Origin: Monilinia fructicola
Lineage: Eukaryota; Ascomycota; Leotiomycetes; Helotiales; Sclerotiniaceae
Direction: 5' to 3'
NCBI GenBank assembly: GCA_008692225.1
Contig: VICG01000004.1
Coordinates: forward strand, 2,895,001-2,959,000
Length of the DNA stretch: 64,000 bases
Shown one piece after another: positions 23,101-33,205 of the stretch. The stretch's first letter is position 1, and the number at the start of each line of letters is the position of its first letter. The notes under the pieces were generated by a model. It saw only the letters and a list, made by a program, of their open reading frames with translations. It had not been told where the DNA came from and did no database searches. The translations under genes were made by a program, and so were the position numbers.

Positions 23101-23192
23101 AAGATGAGATGGGCAGGACGGTTAGTGAGATGGCGGCCAGTCGAGGCTGGAACGAGGCGGTTACTATTTTACATGATAACATGTCCTTGTAA
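20112..23192 (+). CDS. Ankyrin-repeat protein with fungal N-terminal helical domain
   Basis: A single intact exon of 1026 codons from ATG 20112 to TAA. Residues 1-95 are Ser/Pro-rich and contain a pentapeptide run (ERTLA, ERTLP, DRTIS, DRSIP). Residues about 100-280 form a predicted all-helical domain with FLDTCHILFSIEAGLEECNH and a KRGWAKMFSNTANDIKKM segment. Residues 280-455 are low complexity (His/Ser/Pro). From about 460 to the end come roughly fifteen ankyrin-type repeats, seen as LLxxGADPN, TPLxxAI and repeated GVDPNAK or GADVN turns. Such proteins are scaffolds for protein-protein contacts; the partner here is unknown. The helical domain before ankyrins resembles the N-terminal module of some fungal STAND/NACHT-like or signalling proteins, but no nucleotide-binding motif is present. 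No signal peptide or membrane span. Confidence 0.9.
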   Translation: MSAQSMAMPRQRTEPTEYSFAEALSLNSGDTFQLTSKGQLGLPPSPISPPTNHNTYSIFPERTLAERTLPDRTISDRSIPRNLPPTPEQKQTMASPASNPGKFSKAQTQCMQLCLKTTALSDRISVRVLEYLTTAKELPQGFEALAHDFLDTCHILFSIEAGLEECNHHVQNFPPEMITELDHKFRATQANFQVFYQLLAKFLQHEAGNAGSFKRGWAKMFSNTANDIKKMTSTLGRTRDDLRMSALVFQWSLGNDKIEKELGIGYLGLAAALNRMDEKAGRKSTKTPQNSAPVMPSPIGLGVSDASSHHSVHSSHIPIQHSPLPPLPNSGWPGRTSSSQQQESLGDRSSARDPSVMMGSTFQQYYTNPSGNPMSPQTTISHDSGDRHYTEIINAFDNHHLHHSIDDARSHTETIESGSLIKDVEGFIINPAQAIRLSVDPSSMPRWSPRGNAGSNTGSMKGALISAIRDKNHKAVEKLLDGGVPANTGSEINALKEAILAHDPESVRLLLTFGANPNDHDRDGDTPLRAAIEKSFLAGATTLLKYGADPNLVAGIDMESPLSASVMSNMVGFSHLFLIYNGDANQTTSNGNTLLISAISKKTSRKFMDLLLKYGANPNAKSKEGKTALFEAISCGRADIVSALLEHGADPNLPGPKHMLWPATYHNACLQYLLSHGADAKKCPGIMELATSINNIESVRTLLKAGVDPNAKKDGVYTPLCTSIRDDRPEIFKLLLSNKADPNTMASEYPAWKCVTHNRVHFLPALVAAGADIHNPKGIAEMAVSCNNMEALNWLLDQGVNPNDKSSKGMSPLTTAIREERLEMIDLLLLRGADVNVRGQDWPVCMAVRNPQILKRILSVLPEPRAYKGVLEMAVHANQLESVKLLLAAGVSVEDKNGGVFSPLTTAIREDRKDIVKYLLDVAGADINAPGEHLPIVKALRRYEGGDTDVIEMLLDYGADPNKIYRGWSAIMQAIENGDADILKMIAEKSGVNLEAKDEMGRTVSEMAASRGWNEAVTILHDNMSL

Positions 23193-23605
23193 ACACTAAA
23201 CTTTTTTTTTACGTTTGCTTTCTGTTTTCTTTTGTTGCTATCGATACCTAGGCGTTGTGTTTTTGGGGGGAAGGGGGGGTAGCTTATCCCACGGAGCTGG
23301 AAAGGCTGAGGGTGGGGCGTTGTGATCATTACCCCTGTTATATATTATTGATGTATATCTACTTACTCATAAACTATTTCCATATATACAATTCATTCAT
23401 CTACTCTATACTATTAACATGATCCATCGCTCCTGAAAATGAATATCAATCAAGACAAATAACACAGATCTCGGTTACATATCTGTGTATCTCGCATTCT
23501 TAGCAGACCCATTGGGAAAGTACAATGCATCATGGATCATCTCGTCATCCTCTCCTGAAATTGATGAAAGGGTTTGGATCTTCAAGATTAACGTCAATCA
23601 ATATT

Positions 23606-23619
23606 AATCAATATTGATT
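23606..23619. repeat. Perfect 14-bp palindrome
   Basis: The sequence aatcaatattgatt equals its own reverse complement, and a further half-site aatcaatatt stands immediately upstream. It lies 400 bp downstream of the ankyrin gene. Function unknown. Confidence 0.6.
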
Positions 23620-26425
23620 AAGGTAGATTGAATGATCAATCTTCATTTCCGACACGGCAGACGCCCTTGGATCAACCGACTACCCGATAGGTTACCGACA
23701 GGCAGGGATAGACGAGGTTTCGCCTAGTAAGCTTCTACTACTGTACTCATCATCCAGGATACAACATGGCCTAGGCGTACCACTCCACTTCCAACCCAAC
23801 AGCAAATAGGAAGGAACGTTCCGTCACCAACTGTTTTGCGAGTGGTGTTAGGAGTATTTTCCTGACTAACCGAATCCATCACCACCAATCTAGTGTGCGT
23901 CTCAAGCAACACGTTCGGAGCTGAGCGACAACACGCGTACAGACAATTTCGGAGCGAGGTCTGAGAGGGGAAATTTTACGAGAGCATTCGAGAGAGGCGT
24001 GAGAGGGCGGACGCTAAGGTACGAATGCATTGGGTAATCGGTACCGGACCGGACTTGGGGGTCGTCTCCGAGTCATGTCTTGCGCTATCTTGACGCCACC
24101 GTTGGGAGGTGTAAGGCTACGCCGCTACTCTAGAGGTGCGCCACGGTTATGCCTACGGTAGTGTGACGCGGGCCGCTCAGCCACATGAGGGGGAATGAGG
24201 GGAATTTCTTCGTGTCGGCGCTAGCGGTTGGGAGTTTTCCTTGATTTTTCGAGAGATGGACACTTTTGAGGAGTTTCGTAGACGGGTATCTCTTGTGAAA
24301 TTCGAGGGTTCATCTTGCGATTTTTTTTTTGAGGGGAAAATAATTCTTTCCTTGTCCTAGTATTGCTAGTGCGTATTAATTGAGATGCCTAAGGACCGGT
24401 AGTGAGGTCAAATTTCTCGTGGTGTGGATGGATCCAATGCTTTTTGTATAAAGGTTTCTCGCAAGCCTGGGGTTTTAGAAAGAATGGAGTCGCCAATTTT
24501 TGGATTTGAGATGGTTTCATGGCTAAGTGGTCTTTTATAACGAATATGTTCTGAAGGGAGGTCTTGGCTGCTATATTGCTGTATCGTGTCTTGCCAAGAA
24601 CGTCATATGAAGATCAAGTCACTCAATAAGGTGGAAACTGATGGTATCCGAAGTTCAACGATTGATTCAGATTTTGGCTTGAGGATATCGTGGTTTAGAT
24701 GCGGTCACAGATGTGTCCGAGTTAACATTATTGCAATTGTACAGTAATGTAATTGTGCTATGACGAACCAATCTTCCTTCATAGTAAAGGCTTGTTTAAT
24801 TGGATTTCACATTACGCAATGTGAAACTTTCTCGTGGAAGAACTCTGGAGAGATGCTTTATATGGTAGAAACACGTTTTCGGATAAGTTATTTGGTATAT
24901 TTAGAGATTCGAGAATGGATGCACAATGTTAGTACCGTCTATTTTGAGATACTAGTGAATCATTCTATCCAAATAGATATTAAATCTTGAGTTTTGGTAG
25001 TAGCAGTGGGTTTTTCGGGTACATCATAATAATATGTATTGTGACTTTTTGTCAATGAGAAGATGAGTGGTGCCGGTTAGCGAATGGATACCCGGAGACA
25101 ATCAATCTTCCATAGTTTTACGAGTACTGGATTCAGAACATGGTATTTCATCAACTAAACCGAAGTCCAATATTTGGAGTGTTTATGATGAGCAGAACAT
25201 CAGTATGATTGATTAAAGTCTCTTGATCGAAAGTCCGTATTAGATCAGATATATATATGACTGAACCAATGAACGAAGATTTTTCGGTCTCCACATGCTC
25301 GAGGTCAAATGATTACTTCCAATCAGGAAAATTGTTCTTCAATATCCAGAAACATTGGATGGACCCAAGCAGGGGCATCAAGGTGAAGAATACGAAATAA
25401 CACTGGAGTAAATCAAAATCTTTGAATTCCGAAGAGTCCAACAGATCGAAGGGAGTATTCATTGGGGCCTCTTCGGAGTAGTGTCGACAAGCTTAGATAC
25501 AATAGAATCCAAATCCTACCCAAACCACCCAATCCCTTGCTATCGAAAGCCAACAACCATCAAATGTCGAAATGAAAAAAATCCACCCAAGATACCACCA
25601 AGTTACCATCCAATCAAGCGCCCAATCGGAACATCAAATAGAAATTCCAAGACAAGGGCTAAAGTTTCCCCGAGATATAGTCAACAAACCTGTGACTTCT
25701 CACAGCCAAAACGGCCAGGTGGCAGAATGGTCAGGTCCTGCGACCAAACCAAAAATCCTGCAAAATATCAAAAAACACACAAGAAGATACAAAGTCGCAA
25801 GATCTGGGGAACGCCCTTTGAGAACGAAAGTCATGAAATCCGCTGTTTCTAACGACAGCTACGAGCATACCCGAGGGACCTGACCCCCAGAATCTTGGCA
25901 CCTTTTTGTTTTGTTTTTTTTTTGCCGAAGGAGCGTGGGGTTGGCTTGGGCTTGATGTTACTCTTATGTTACGACTGAGCTTTAGGATATGGAGGAGTGA
26001 CTGAGGAGTTTGTTTCATTCTTCATTTATGGTTTTTTGCTACGCGTAGTGTGATTCGTAGCGTGGGGGAAGCTTCGTTTTCTCGTGGCAGGTTTTTGTCA
26101 TGGGTTGATGCGTTATCGCGGGTTGGCTGATGTGGCTGATTTGGATGGTCCATTGGTTTTTTAGATGGAATGCGTTTTGTTTGAGGGAAAATATAGTGGT
26201 GTTAGTTCCTGTGCTGTGCGTGGTAGCTTTTGCTTGATATGATGTCTTTACTGCTATGGATTTTATCATATATTATCACATAAATTAACGACATGAGCAA
26301 AGTTTTATGGGACACAGCAATACGTATAGATAAACTAGCTAATACGTCTTTATGCTAGCAGGAGTATATATTAGTTGGAAATTTACGCTCCAACCGGTAG
26401 GCATCAGAAGTCCTGGTGCGTCAAC

Positions 26426-26470
26426 TAGTTAGAGGAGGAGCCAGAGGAGGAGCTAGAGGAGGAGTTAGGG
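26426..26470. repeat. 15-bp tandem repeat (agaggaggagctagaggag type)
   Basis: Three imperfect units built on gaggaggagc/gt-agag, purine-rich on the plus strand, in non-coding DNA. Confidence 0.7.
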
Positions 26471-28350
26471 GGTATAAAGGCCTTCTTTTAGCCTAGAATC
26501 ATCTCTTCATAGTAACCAACAATGACTATTTGTCCAAGATCTTTACTGCTTTCACTTGGTAACGGACATAGCTATCTATAATATGACTTTGGCCTGTCGT
26601 ATAGAATCCTGATACTTTAGCATACTGGATTCCTGATTCCAATTTATCCTAACAAAGCCTTGATTTCTGATGATGGCACTGTAGTATAATTGGTAGGTCC
26701 CGTATCTCCTTCACGAAAGTCCTCATTTACAACTCCACATCTTCCTGACAATTGCACTGATTCCTGACGTCGACACTGTGATACAATGGACTCCTGATTT
26801 CGAACCTTCCTAACAAACTTCTTTTATAGCTTTCCAGCACGAAGTAAGAGAGGGGGAAAAGTGTCAGATTTATATGTGGATATTCTCTCAAACATAGAAA
26901 CCGCTTTGCAGGGCCTTGCTGCACAGCGCAGAGCTGACGAGCATCCGGGAAATATGTAATATGATGAAGATGAACGTACCTGCAGGGCTTGGAGTATTCT
27001 GGATAAACAGAAAATGATGATGCAAAGTGATTTCAACATTTCGAGAGATACGCATACAGACTTTGTCATCTCAAATGAAAAACCCTTTTTGCGACGGATG
27101 TTTATCATAAGTTAAGATGCCGTGTAGATGAATGCTGAATTCAAAGACTCAGAGAACTTCCTTTTAGAGAAGTTGGGATAGGATTCATGTACATCTTCTT
27201 GTTTCTAATTCTCTCTATTGAAAACTAAAATCATACGTGATAGACTTGGTCTTTTCATAATTTTCAGAATTTTGCGTGCTTGTCGTTGAGGTTGTCGAAA
27301 ACAATGGTTTTCATCATCTGGAACTTTCTCTATATTATCCATCATTGTGAGTATATAACTCCACTTCCATTGAAACAAAAGGATAGAAGCCTCAAGTTCA
27401 TCTGGAATCCTGGATATTTATACTACTCTTTGGTAAGTTTAGATCAGATAGTTATGAAATCCCCAATTTATAGACTTACATCGCTACCCTGCATCTGTAT
27501 TTTCTAATTCTTTATACTATCTACACTTCTATAAGCATTTTATATTTATGGGTTTGAAATGAGATCTTGGCAAGTTCTTATAACTTTCTAGTGTCTGAAA
27601 CTATTGCATAATCACCAGAATCAGATAGTTAACATATTCTTGAGGTATTGATGCCACCAGATTCTATGACTACTGGCCATCAATATCAGACCAGGCAAGT
27701 TCACCCATTCCAACATATTCATGTTTAACTTCTTATCGCCTCTCATGATTCAACAAAATAGCTCATAATTCTTTATAATTTCTGTCAAATTTTCAAGCTC
27801 CTAGAATGTAAATCAGATGAAATAGGTTTTGGCTTCTTGTTATATCATGAGCTATCATTGCTGGCTTCGTTTACCTCATATTAGATGGTGGCTGTCAATG
27901 TTAGCCTGGAGGGCATTACTTCCCCAAAAACTCTATTATATCCTTGAGGATACGGAAAATCAGCATTTTTCCATTATTTCACCTCATGCATTCCAATACT
28001 ACCGTCCCCATGTCTTACAAAGAGTTGAAATCATTCTAAGAGAATCGAATTATTCACCATTCTAGCTTATATGATTGGAAAAATTGTCTAAAGTCATCTA
28101 AATAAGGCTGGTTACCTCACACACGTGCATCTTTAGCGTAAAGCTATTCAAATTTTTATCTATAAAAGACCATTTTCCGACCGTAAAATCCTCTTTCTTA
28201 CAACATCGAGCAATTGCAAATTTATTTAGGTATGTTGATTTATTCTCCCTTTATGGGACTTCAGTATATTTGTTATTTTTTGGTTCTTTGGCTGATATTC
28301 TGTATCCAACACAGAGTTTTATACTGTATGTAGGTAAATCCACTCGCGAA

Positions 28351-29067
28351 ATGTCTCTACCATTTGGATTTGGCCGTGGAAAAGCAGGAAAAAAGATACC
28401 CGTATCATTCTCGGAAAGGAATGCAACTCCCCCTGAACAACAAAGTCAAACTACAATCCGTTCTTGGCAGCTACCAGCACTAGTTCCTGATACTTCTCTC
28501 GCTAAAGTCACCTGCGAGGAAATTAAAGAGCTTCAGAATCGCCTCTTCAGGCTCACTTCCGACTACCAAAGACTCTATGGGGTCTTTATGCCCAATGGAG
28601 ATGCCAGCCCTAATAATGCGATCTGGAAGCTCAGTGATATTAGTCTCCCCTTTCTTTTCGGCATCCGCCAACACTTAGCCAGCCTTCAGGCGGCTGCAAA
28701 GATATTTGAGGATGGAGAGAAGTTAAAGGATGAGCAGGCATTCTTTAGAAGCCAAAGAACTCTCTACAACAGCTTGGTGGCAGTCGTGGCTTCCGCAATT
28801 GAGAGATTGACCTGGCTGAGAAGGGATTTAGAGGGCCCAAATGGTTATGTGTACCAATATTCCAGTTGGTATTATCAAGCCATTGGCAACAATCCGCGGA
28901 GCACTGGTACTTCTTCTGTAAAGCGAGACGGAAAGGCAGAGAGAGAAGATGCCATGTCGTACGAGGCACATAACCAGGCTTGGGGTGACAATAGACCTTT
29001 GGTGTCACCTGTTACTGATTCAGATGATGATGGAGAGGAAAGATCGGAGAAACGACAAAAAATGTAG
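28351..29067 (+). CDS. Hypothetical helical protein, 238 aa
   Basis: Intact frame from ATG 28351 (MSLPFGFGRGKAGKK) to TAG 29067. The open frame extends further upstream only through a TTG, so I use the ATG. The middle (about residues 50-165) is helix-rich with heptad-like leucines (IKELQNRLFRLTSDYQRLYG, then LASLQAAAKIFEDGEKL and AIERLTWLRRDLEG). The C-terminus is acidic-basic (DSDDDGEERSEKRQKM), which could act as a nuclear signal. No signal peptide or membrane span. It opens a block of unrecognised, mostly helical proteins in AT-rich DNA. I recognise no family. Confidence 0.6.
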   Translation: MSLPFGFGRGKAGKKIPVSFSERNATPPEQQSQTTIRSWQLPALVPDTSLAKVTCEEIKELQNRLFRLTSDYQRLYGVFMPNGDASPNNAIWKLSDISLPFLFGIRQHLASLQAAAKIFEDGEKLKDEQAFFRSQRTLYNSLVAVVASAIERLTWLRRDLEGPNGYVYQYSSWYYQAIGNNPRSTGTSSVKRDGKAEREDAMSYEAHNQAWGDNRPLVSPVTDSDDDGEERSEKRQKM

Positions 29068-29625
29068 TTTATTCATTATTTGGAGTAGGGGTTTGTATAC
29101 TATATTGTTATTTTGCTGTTATTAGGAGTTCTATATTGGCCTTTTGCTTGTTTTTCTTCCCTCATTGATTCCATTGGGGATGTCCTGTTTTTTTTTAGTT
29201 TTTAGTATTAAAGATACCCATTCGCAGCAGGCATTTTTCTAATTATCAGAAAACTAATCATTGCGTTCTGTATAGGAATACACAGAGAAGCTTTCTGATT
29301 CACTCCCGAATACCACATGCACTGATTCAAACAACTATCCCTACCGAGTAGCTGTTTGAGCTTAATTCAATGAAGTTTGATGTATGATATCCCCATTGCA
29401 CTCTGCGGGAGTAGAAGAATCGTACTACTGTATCATGTTTTGCGGTTAATATTGAGTGATTATTTCTGATCAGAGTATGAAAATTGTACACTTATTACCC
29501 ACCCCAGACCTAATTCACTATTCAAGAGCTTTGTCGTAACAGCTGTTTCCTCTTGTTATTCATGACAATCAAGCCGTAAAATTTCTAGTAGTCCAAACTC
29601 ATACCTAACCGACCAATTCTTATTC
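29068..29625. other. Intergenic, AT-rich
   Basis: No coding frame or repeat of note; 3' flank of the preceding gene and promoter side of the next. Confidence 0.5.
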
Positions 29626-30006
29626 ATGGTAGATATTACTCAAGTTAATAAAATAATAGTAAAATACACTACTCCTTGGGCAGTCTTTCCTGATGGACCT
29701 GGGTTGCTGTGGCTAAGCTGGAACGAATCTATGAAAAGATATAAGGTGGTTGGTTCAAACTTGATCGCATTGGGTCAATTTTCACAGGAACTCGGGAGCC
29801 TGTTCGCGGAGGAGAAACTCTCAAATAATCTCATCAAGCTTGAGTTTGATTCTTCATTCAATCTGCACAATTTTACCACGGTTTTAGTAAAACTGGTGAA
29901 CTACTCATACTATTTTCAAAGACACTTCACTTTTACCCCCGCAGATTCTCTTTTTTTTGAGATCTTGAGATCCACTGATTTGTTGCTTATCGTCTCAAAT
30001 TCTTGA
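29626..30006 (+). CDS. Hypothetical protein, 126 aa
   Basis: ATG at 29626, stop TGA at 30006, no intron needed. The sequence has a hydrophobic/aromatic N-terminal half (WAVFPDGPGLLWLSW) and leucine- and phenylalanine-rich helices (TTVLVKLVNYSYYFQRHFTF). No signal peptide is obvious and no domain is recognised. It stands 146 bp upstream of the next gene on the same strand. It may be a small gene of the local accessory block or a fragment. Confidence 0.4.
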   Translation: MVDITQVNKIIVKYTTPWAVFPDGPGLLWLSWNESMKRYKVVGSNLIALGQFSQELGSLFAEEKLSNNLIKLEFDSSFNLHNFTTVLVKLVNYSYYFQRHFTFTPADSLFFEILRSTDLLLIVSNS

Positions 30007-30151
30007 AGTGTGGGTATGGGAAATCGCATGGTTCTTAATAAAGAAGTGAATAAATGATCTGGGAGACCTTGTACCTTATGATAGCTTGAGAGATTCTGCC
30101 TTTAGAACCAACTCTTAACCAAGATCTTTCAAGAAAATAACAGGTGGATAT

Positions 30152-31464
30152 ATGTTCTTAATCCTTGCTATGGATAGCTTTTCCCAATTTTCATCCTCTT
30201 TCGAAGAGCTAGTCGATCAGTGGCGGAGAGTAACTGTTATCCTGAGAGACATGGAAGAGAAAGCATTGTGTCACCCACAGATCTTGGAGAAGATCCGGCG
30301 TTTCAAAAGTACATGTATTGAGGTTCAAAACTTTCAGGTTTGTCACCAAAGTCGATTCTAGTAATGATCAAGCGATAGGCCAACAATTCTGACTCCTCCC
30401 AGGCCAAGCTGGATTATTTCAAGTCCGAGTCTCCATTTGAGGAGCTCGCTAAGCACCTCCGAGAATTGAAATCCGATTTTAATAAGATCCGAGCTTGTCT
30501 AGTAACCCTAGTACATAGCATTCGCAATTACCACAAATCTCGAGAAATGGCCAAACTCAACTTTCCTCCTTCAGTCAAGCTATCTCAGTCAGACAATCTC
30601 CTTGCCGGTAGAAATTCTGATAGCAAAGATAAGATATTCAACATGACACAGATGGAAGGTTCTGAGGTCCTCAAAAGATCTGCAAAGAAGCTTATCGTCG
30701 CTCTTCCCCTTCTTTCAGACACTACTCAGGCGGTCTTAGGAGAGTCTTGCAATCCCCGAATAGTTTCTCAAAGCCAGCTGAGATGACCGTGGTCATCAGG
30801 GCTAGTAAGAACCTCCTTAATTTGAACGCTCGACCTCCATTCAATATGGAAGAAGAAATGCGACTTTGTGAGTATATGTGGATTCTGACACTGTGATATC
30901 ATAACACAAACTAATTCACACGAAAATAGCTGTATTGCGCCACAAGAAGGCAGAGGAAGAAGAGGCTATGAAGCTAGAAGAGGAAAATGAGGCTGTTGAG
31001 GCGGAAAAAGAAGATGAGGCAATGAAGGCAGAAGAAGAATCTGCGGAAAAGAACGCACCAAATGATGCCCAGCTCAATCTTGACGGTTCCATACCATTGT
31101 CAAATTACACTCCAGCTGTTAATGCTGGATCGGCCCAAGTAACACCTCCAGTGCCTGAGATGTACGTTATTCGAGAAGCTCTCATCGCTGTTACCAAGCA
31201 GATGTTTCTCGCCGATAAATATGGCGCAAAAGCTTCTACCATCAGACTCATGGTTAGAGAGCAACTTCAGCTTCCAAAAGGTTTCTTCAAGAAGAATGGT
31301 TGGCCGCAAAGATCTAATATAATCATCTTTGAGGCTTTTAGCGATGCGAGGGTAAGTCTTCTGTCACACAATACACCTCGTCGTAATGAAAATAAAGAGC
31401 TTGGAATACGGTGAACTGACATGTTTTATTTCTGGGATAGTCTTTTGAAATCTTGGGTTTCTGA
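30152..31464 (+). CDS. Hypothetical coiled-coil, Glu-rich protein, four exons, one frame break
   Basis: Exons 30152-30337, 30403-30867, 30930-31351 and 31441-31464. Introns begin GTTTGT, GTGAGT and GTAAGT and end CAG or TAG with CTGAC-type branches. Correcting one missing base near 30750 (the frame otherwise ends at TGA 30784-30786 while the next frame reads NSFSKPAEMTVVIRASKNLL) gives 365 aa. Start could also be the ATG at 30170. The N-terminal half is helical (ELVDQWRRVTVILRDMEEKA). The middle is an extreme Glu/Lys/Ala tract (AEEEEAMKLEEENEAVEAEK). The C-terminal 75 residues form a compact, hydrophobic-patterned unit (IREALIAVTKQMF, then STIRLMVREQLQLPKGFFKK) that recalls a DEK-C-like helical DNA-binding fold, which is only a guess. 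No known family. Confidence 0.55.
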
Positions 31465-32275
31465 ATAATTTTACGAGACTGCGTGGTAATCAGGACAGAT
31501 CAGATTATGATTTGCTTCATCTAAGGTCAGCAGAATCCCGATTCTTGATGTTTTACCATGCTAACTAATCGTTAGATACCATAAAAGTACCTGCTACTTT
31601 TCAACTGTTTTTCTTCCTCTGAAACGCTTTTTCAGGATTCGGTCATAAATTTCATAAGGATAAGTTCTTAAATTTTAGGATCTTCAAATTGCTTTAACAA
31701 GATCTCGTTTATGACCAATATCGTAGTCACGAAAGCCAGTTAGTTTTCACCTCACTTTTGAGGAATCAATGCAATCAACTTTGCCTGAGGATATTTTTCG
31801 AAACCGGAAGTGCATCATGGACTTGAACGTAATTTGAGATTGTTTTCTACTTCATTAAATATGACACTTGTGAATTTGAAGTGACTAGAATGCCTGAGAT
31901 AATCTGAAAAAATCAATTCAGTTCTTAACATCTTTCGTTCTTCTAAACTCTCTCTCCAGTCTTCTTCAAGTGATGGTCTATTTCTTGTTTAAGAGCAACG
32001 TATTTTTGTTGGTCGCTCTGCATTTTACCATTCATAAAAATAAGAGGCTTCGCTATCGACTCATATTTCAAAACACATTCTTATCAATGATCATAGAAGG
32101 ACGCAGCATTTTCATGGAGTCTTTATCTTCAATCGTAAGTCTTTCTCTGTCTCAAGGAACAGATCAGGTTCATCCTACTCCATATCCGTACACTTGACAT
32201 GATACTAATATGAAGATTCCAGATGATCTCCTTTGATTGATCCACGAAAAAGAGTATATGAGCTGAACTATAAAT
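31465..32275. other. Intergenic, AT-rich
   Basis: A short frame near 32115 reads MESLSSI directly before a GTAAGT, which could be a first exon of the following pseudogene. No downstream join is clear. Nothing else seen. Confidence 0.35.
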
Positions 32276-33205
32276 ATGGCAAAAGGGAAGTTCCTCGTAG
32301 TTTTGAGCTACACCAAGGATATGAGCGAAATGATTGATAATATTTTGAATATGGAGACTGTGGCCGTACCGGACGGTGTCCATAGGGCGCAAAAGTCGAA
32401 CAGACTGCTCCAGAAACTGGGAGAAATGATGGAGATACCTCCGAAACTACCTCAAATACCCCAAGAAATTCTCAGATTGAAGAGGCATTGTTTCAAATCA
32501 GGAAGATTCTCCGCGACGTGGATCATGAAAGAAAGGTTACCAAATACTTCCACATTATCACAGAGACACTTGAGGCTTTGAGGAATACTGGTCTAAGGGA
32601 GAATGAGAAACATATCTCGAATGGCCATTTTAGCTTTCCCAAAAAAGAGCAAAGCATCAAAGAAACAGTGTAAACCTATTCCTGCATCACCACATAGCCA
32701 TCTAGAAGATTTAGAAGCTCAGATCAAGGAACTGATGGATGATAATGGAAGACTCAGGATTCAAAATGGGAGTTTTGAGAATGCAAACAACGGGTTGATA
32801 TATGAGATGGATGAAAAGGATACCAAGACATAGGTATTGGAGAACAAGCTGAGACAAGTCAAGAAAAAGAAGAGCCAACTAAAAGTTGTTAAAGAGCACC
32901 TTAGCCTGGCACGACAATCCACTGATGATGCTCTCAACCTCTTGTCTTCATTAAAAGAAGAAAATAATGCAGACCAGGATAGTGTTCTCGCATTGAAAAG
33001 GGAACTGAAGGAATGTCAAGCAGAGAGGGAGGAGGTGATCAATTCATGACTTCACCACGGGGATATTGAAATGAAATACCTGCAAATTGTTAAGGAGAAC
33101 AGACAGCTGAAGGGAGAGATGGCTGGCTTCAATAGAAAGCTGGGAGATGTGATGACCGACATTGACAAGAGCACCACAAACAAAAGAAGGCAGCCGTCTG
33201 TCTGA
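32276..33205 (+). pseudogene. Coiled-coil pseudogene with stops of C-to-T type
   Basis: Coding-like sequence runs from an ATG at 32276 to a TGA at 33203-33205, about 309 codons. Two frame changes are needed: a missing base near 32435 and an extra one near 32620. In the main frame two internal stops remain: TAG at 32831-32833 (between DEKDTKT and VLENKLRQVKKKK) and TGA at 33047-33049 (between REEVINS and LHHGDIEMKYLQ). Both match single C>T changes of CAG and CGA. The rest is a long coiled coil (IKELMDDNGRLRIQN, LKEENNADQDSVLALKRELK). Unlike most broken genes in this window, the stops are substitutions, so real decay is more likely than sequencing error. Its relation to the coiled-coil genes nearby is likely but unproven. 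Confidence 0.55.

Larger units (their letters stand above)
23193..28350. other. Long gene-poor, AT-rich stretch
   Basis: No gene is supported over 5.2 kb. A GC-richer island (about 23,950-24,230) contains no long frame. 25,480-25,840 is strongly A/C-rich on the plus strand, and so shows two overlapping long open frames by composition alone (one from ATG 25572, 103 codons). 26,580-26,820 holds diverged ~65-bp repeats built on cctgat...cctaacaaa. Short frames at 27,829-28,065 look protein-like but use TTG. I see no transposon ORF, tRNA or rRNA. Confidence 0.5.

Noticed and set aside
25705..25925. tRNA- or SINE-like polymerase III unit
   Set aside because: A tggcagaatgg A-box-like start with a pairable D arm, and a T run at the end, but no B box, no matching acceptor stem and no anticodon arm.
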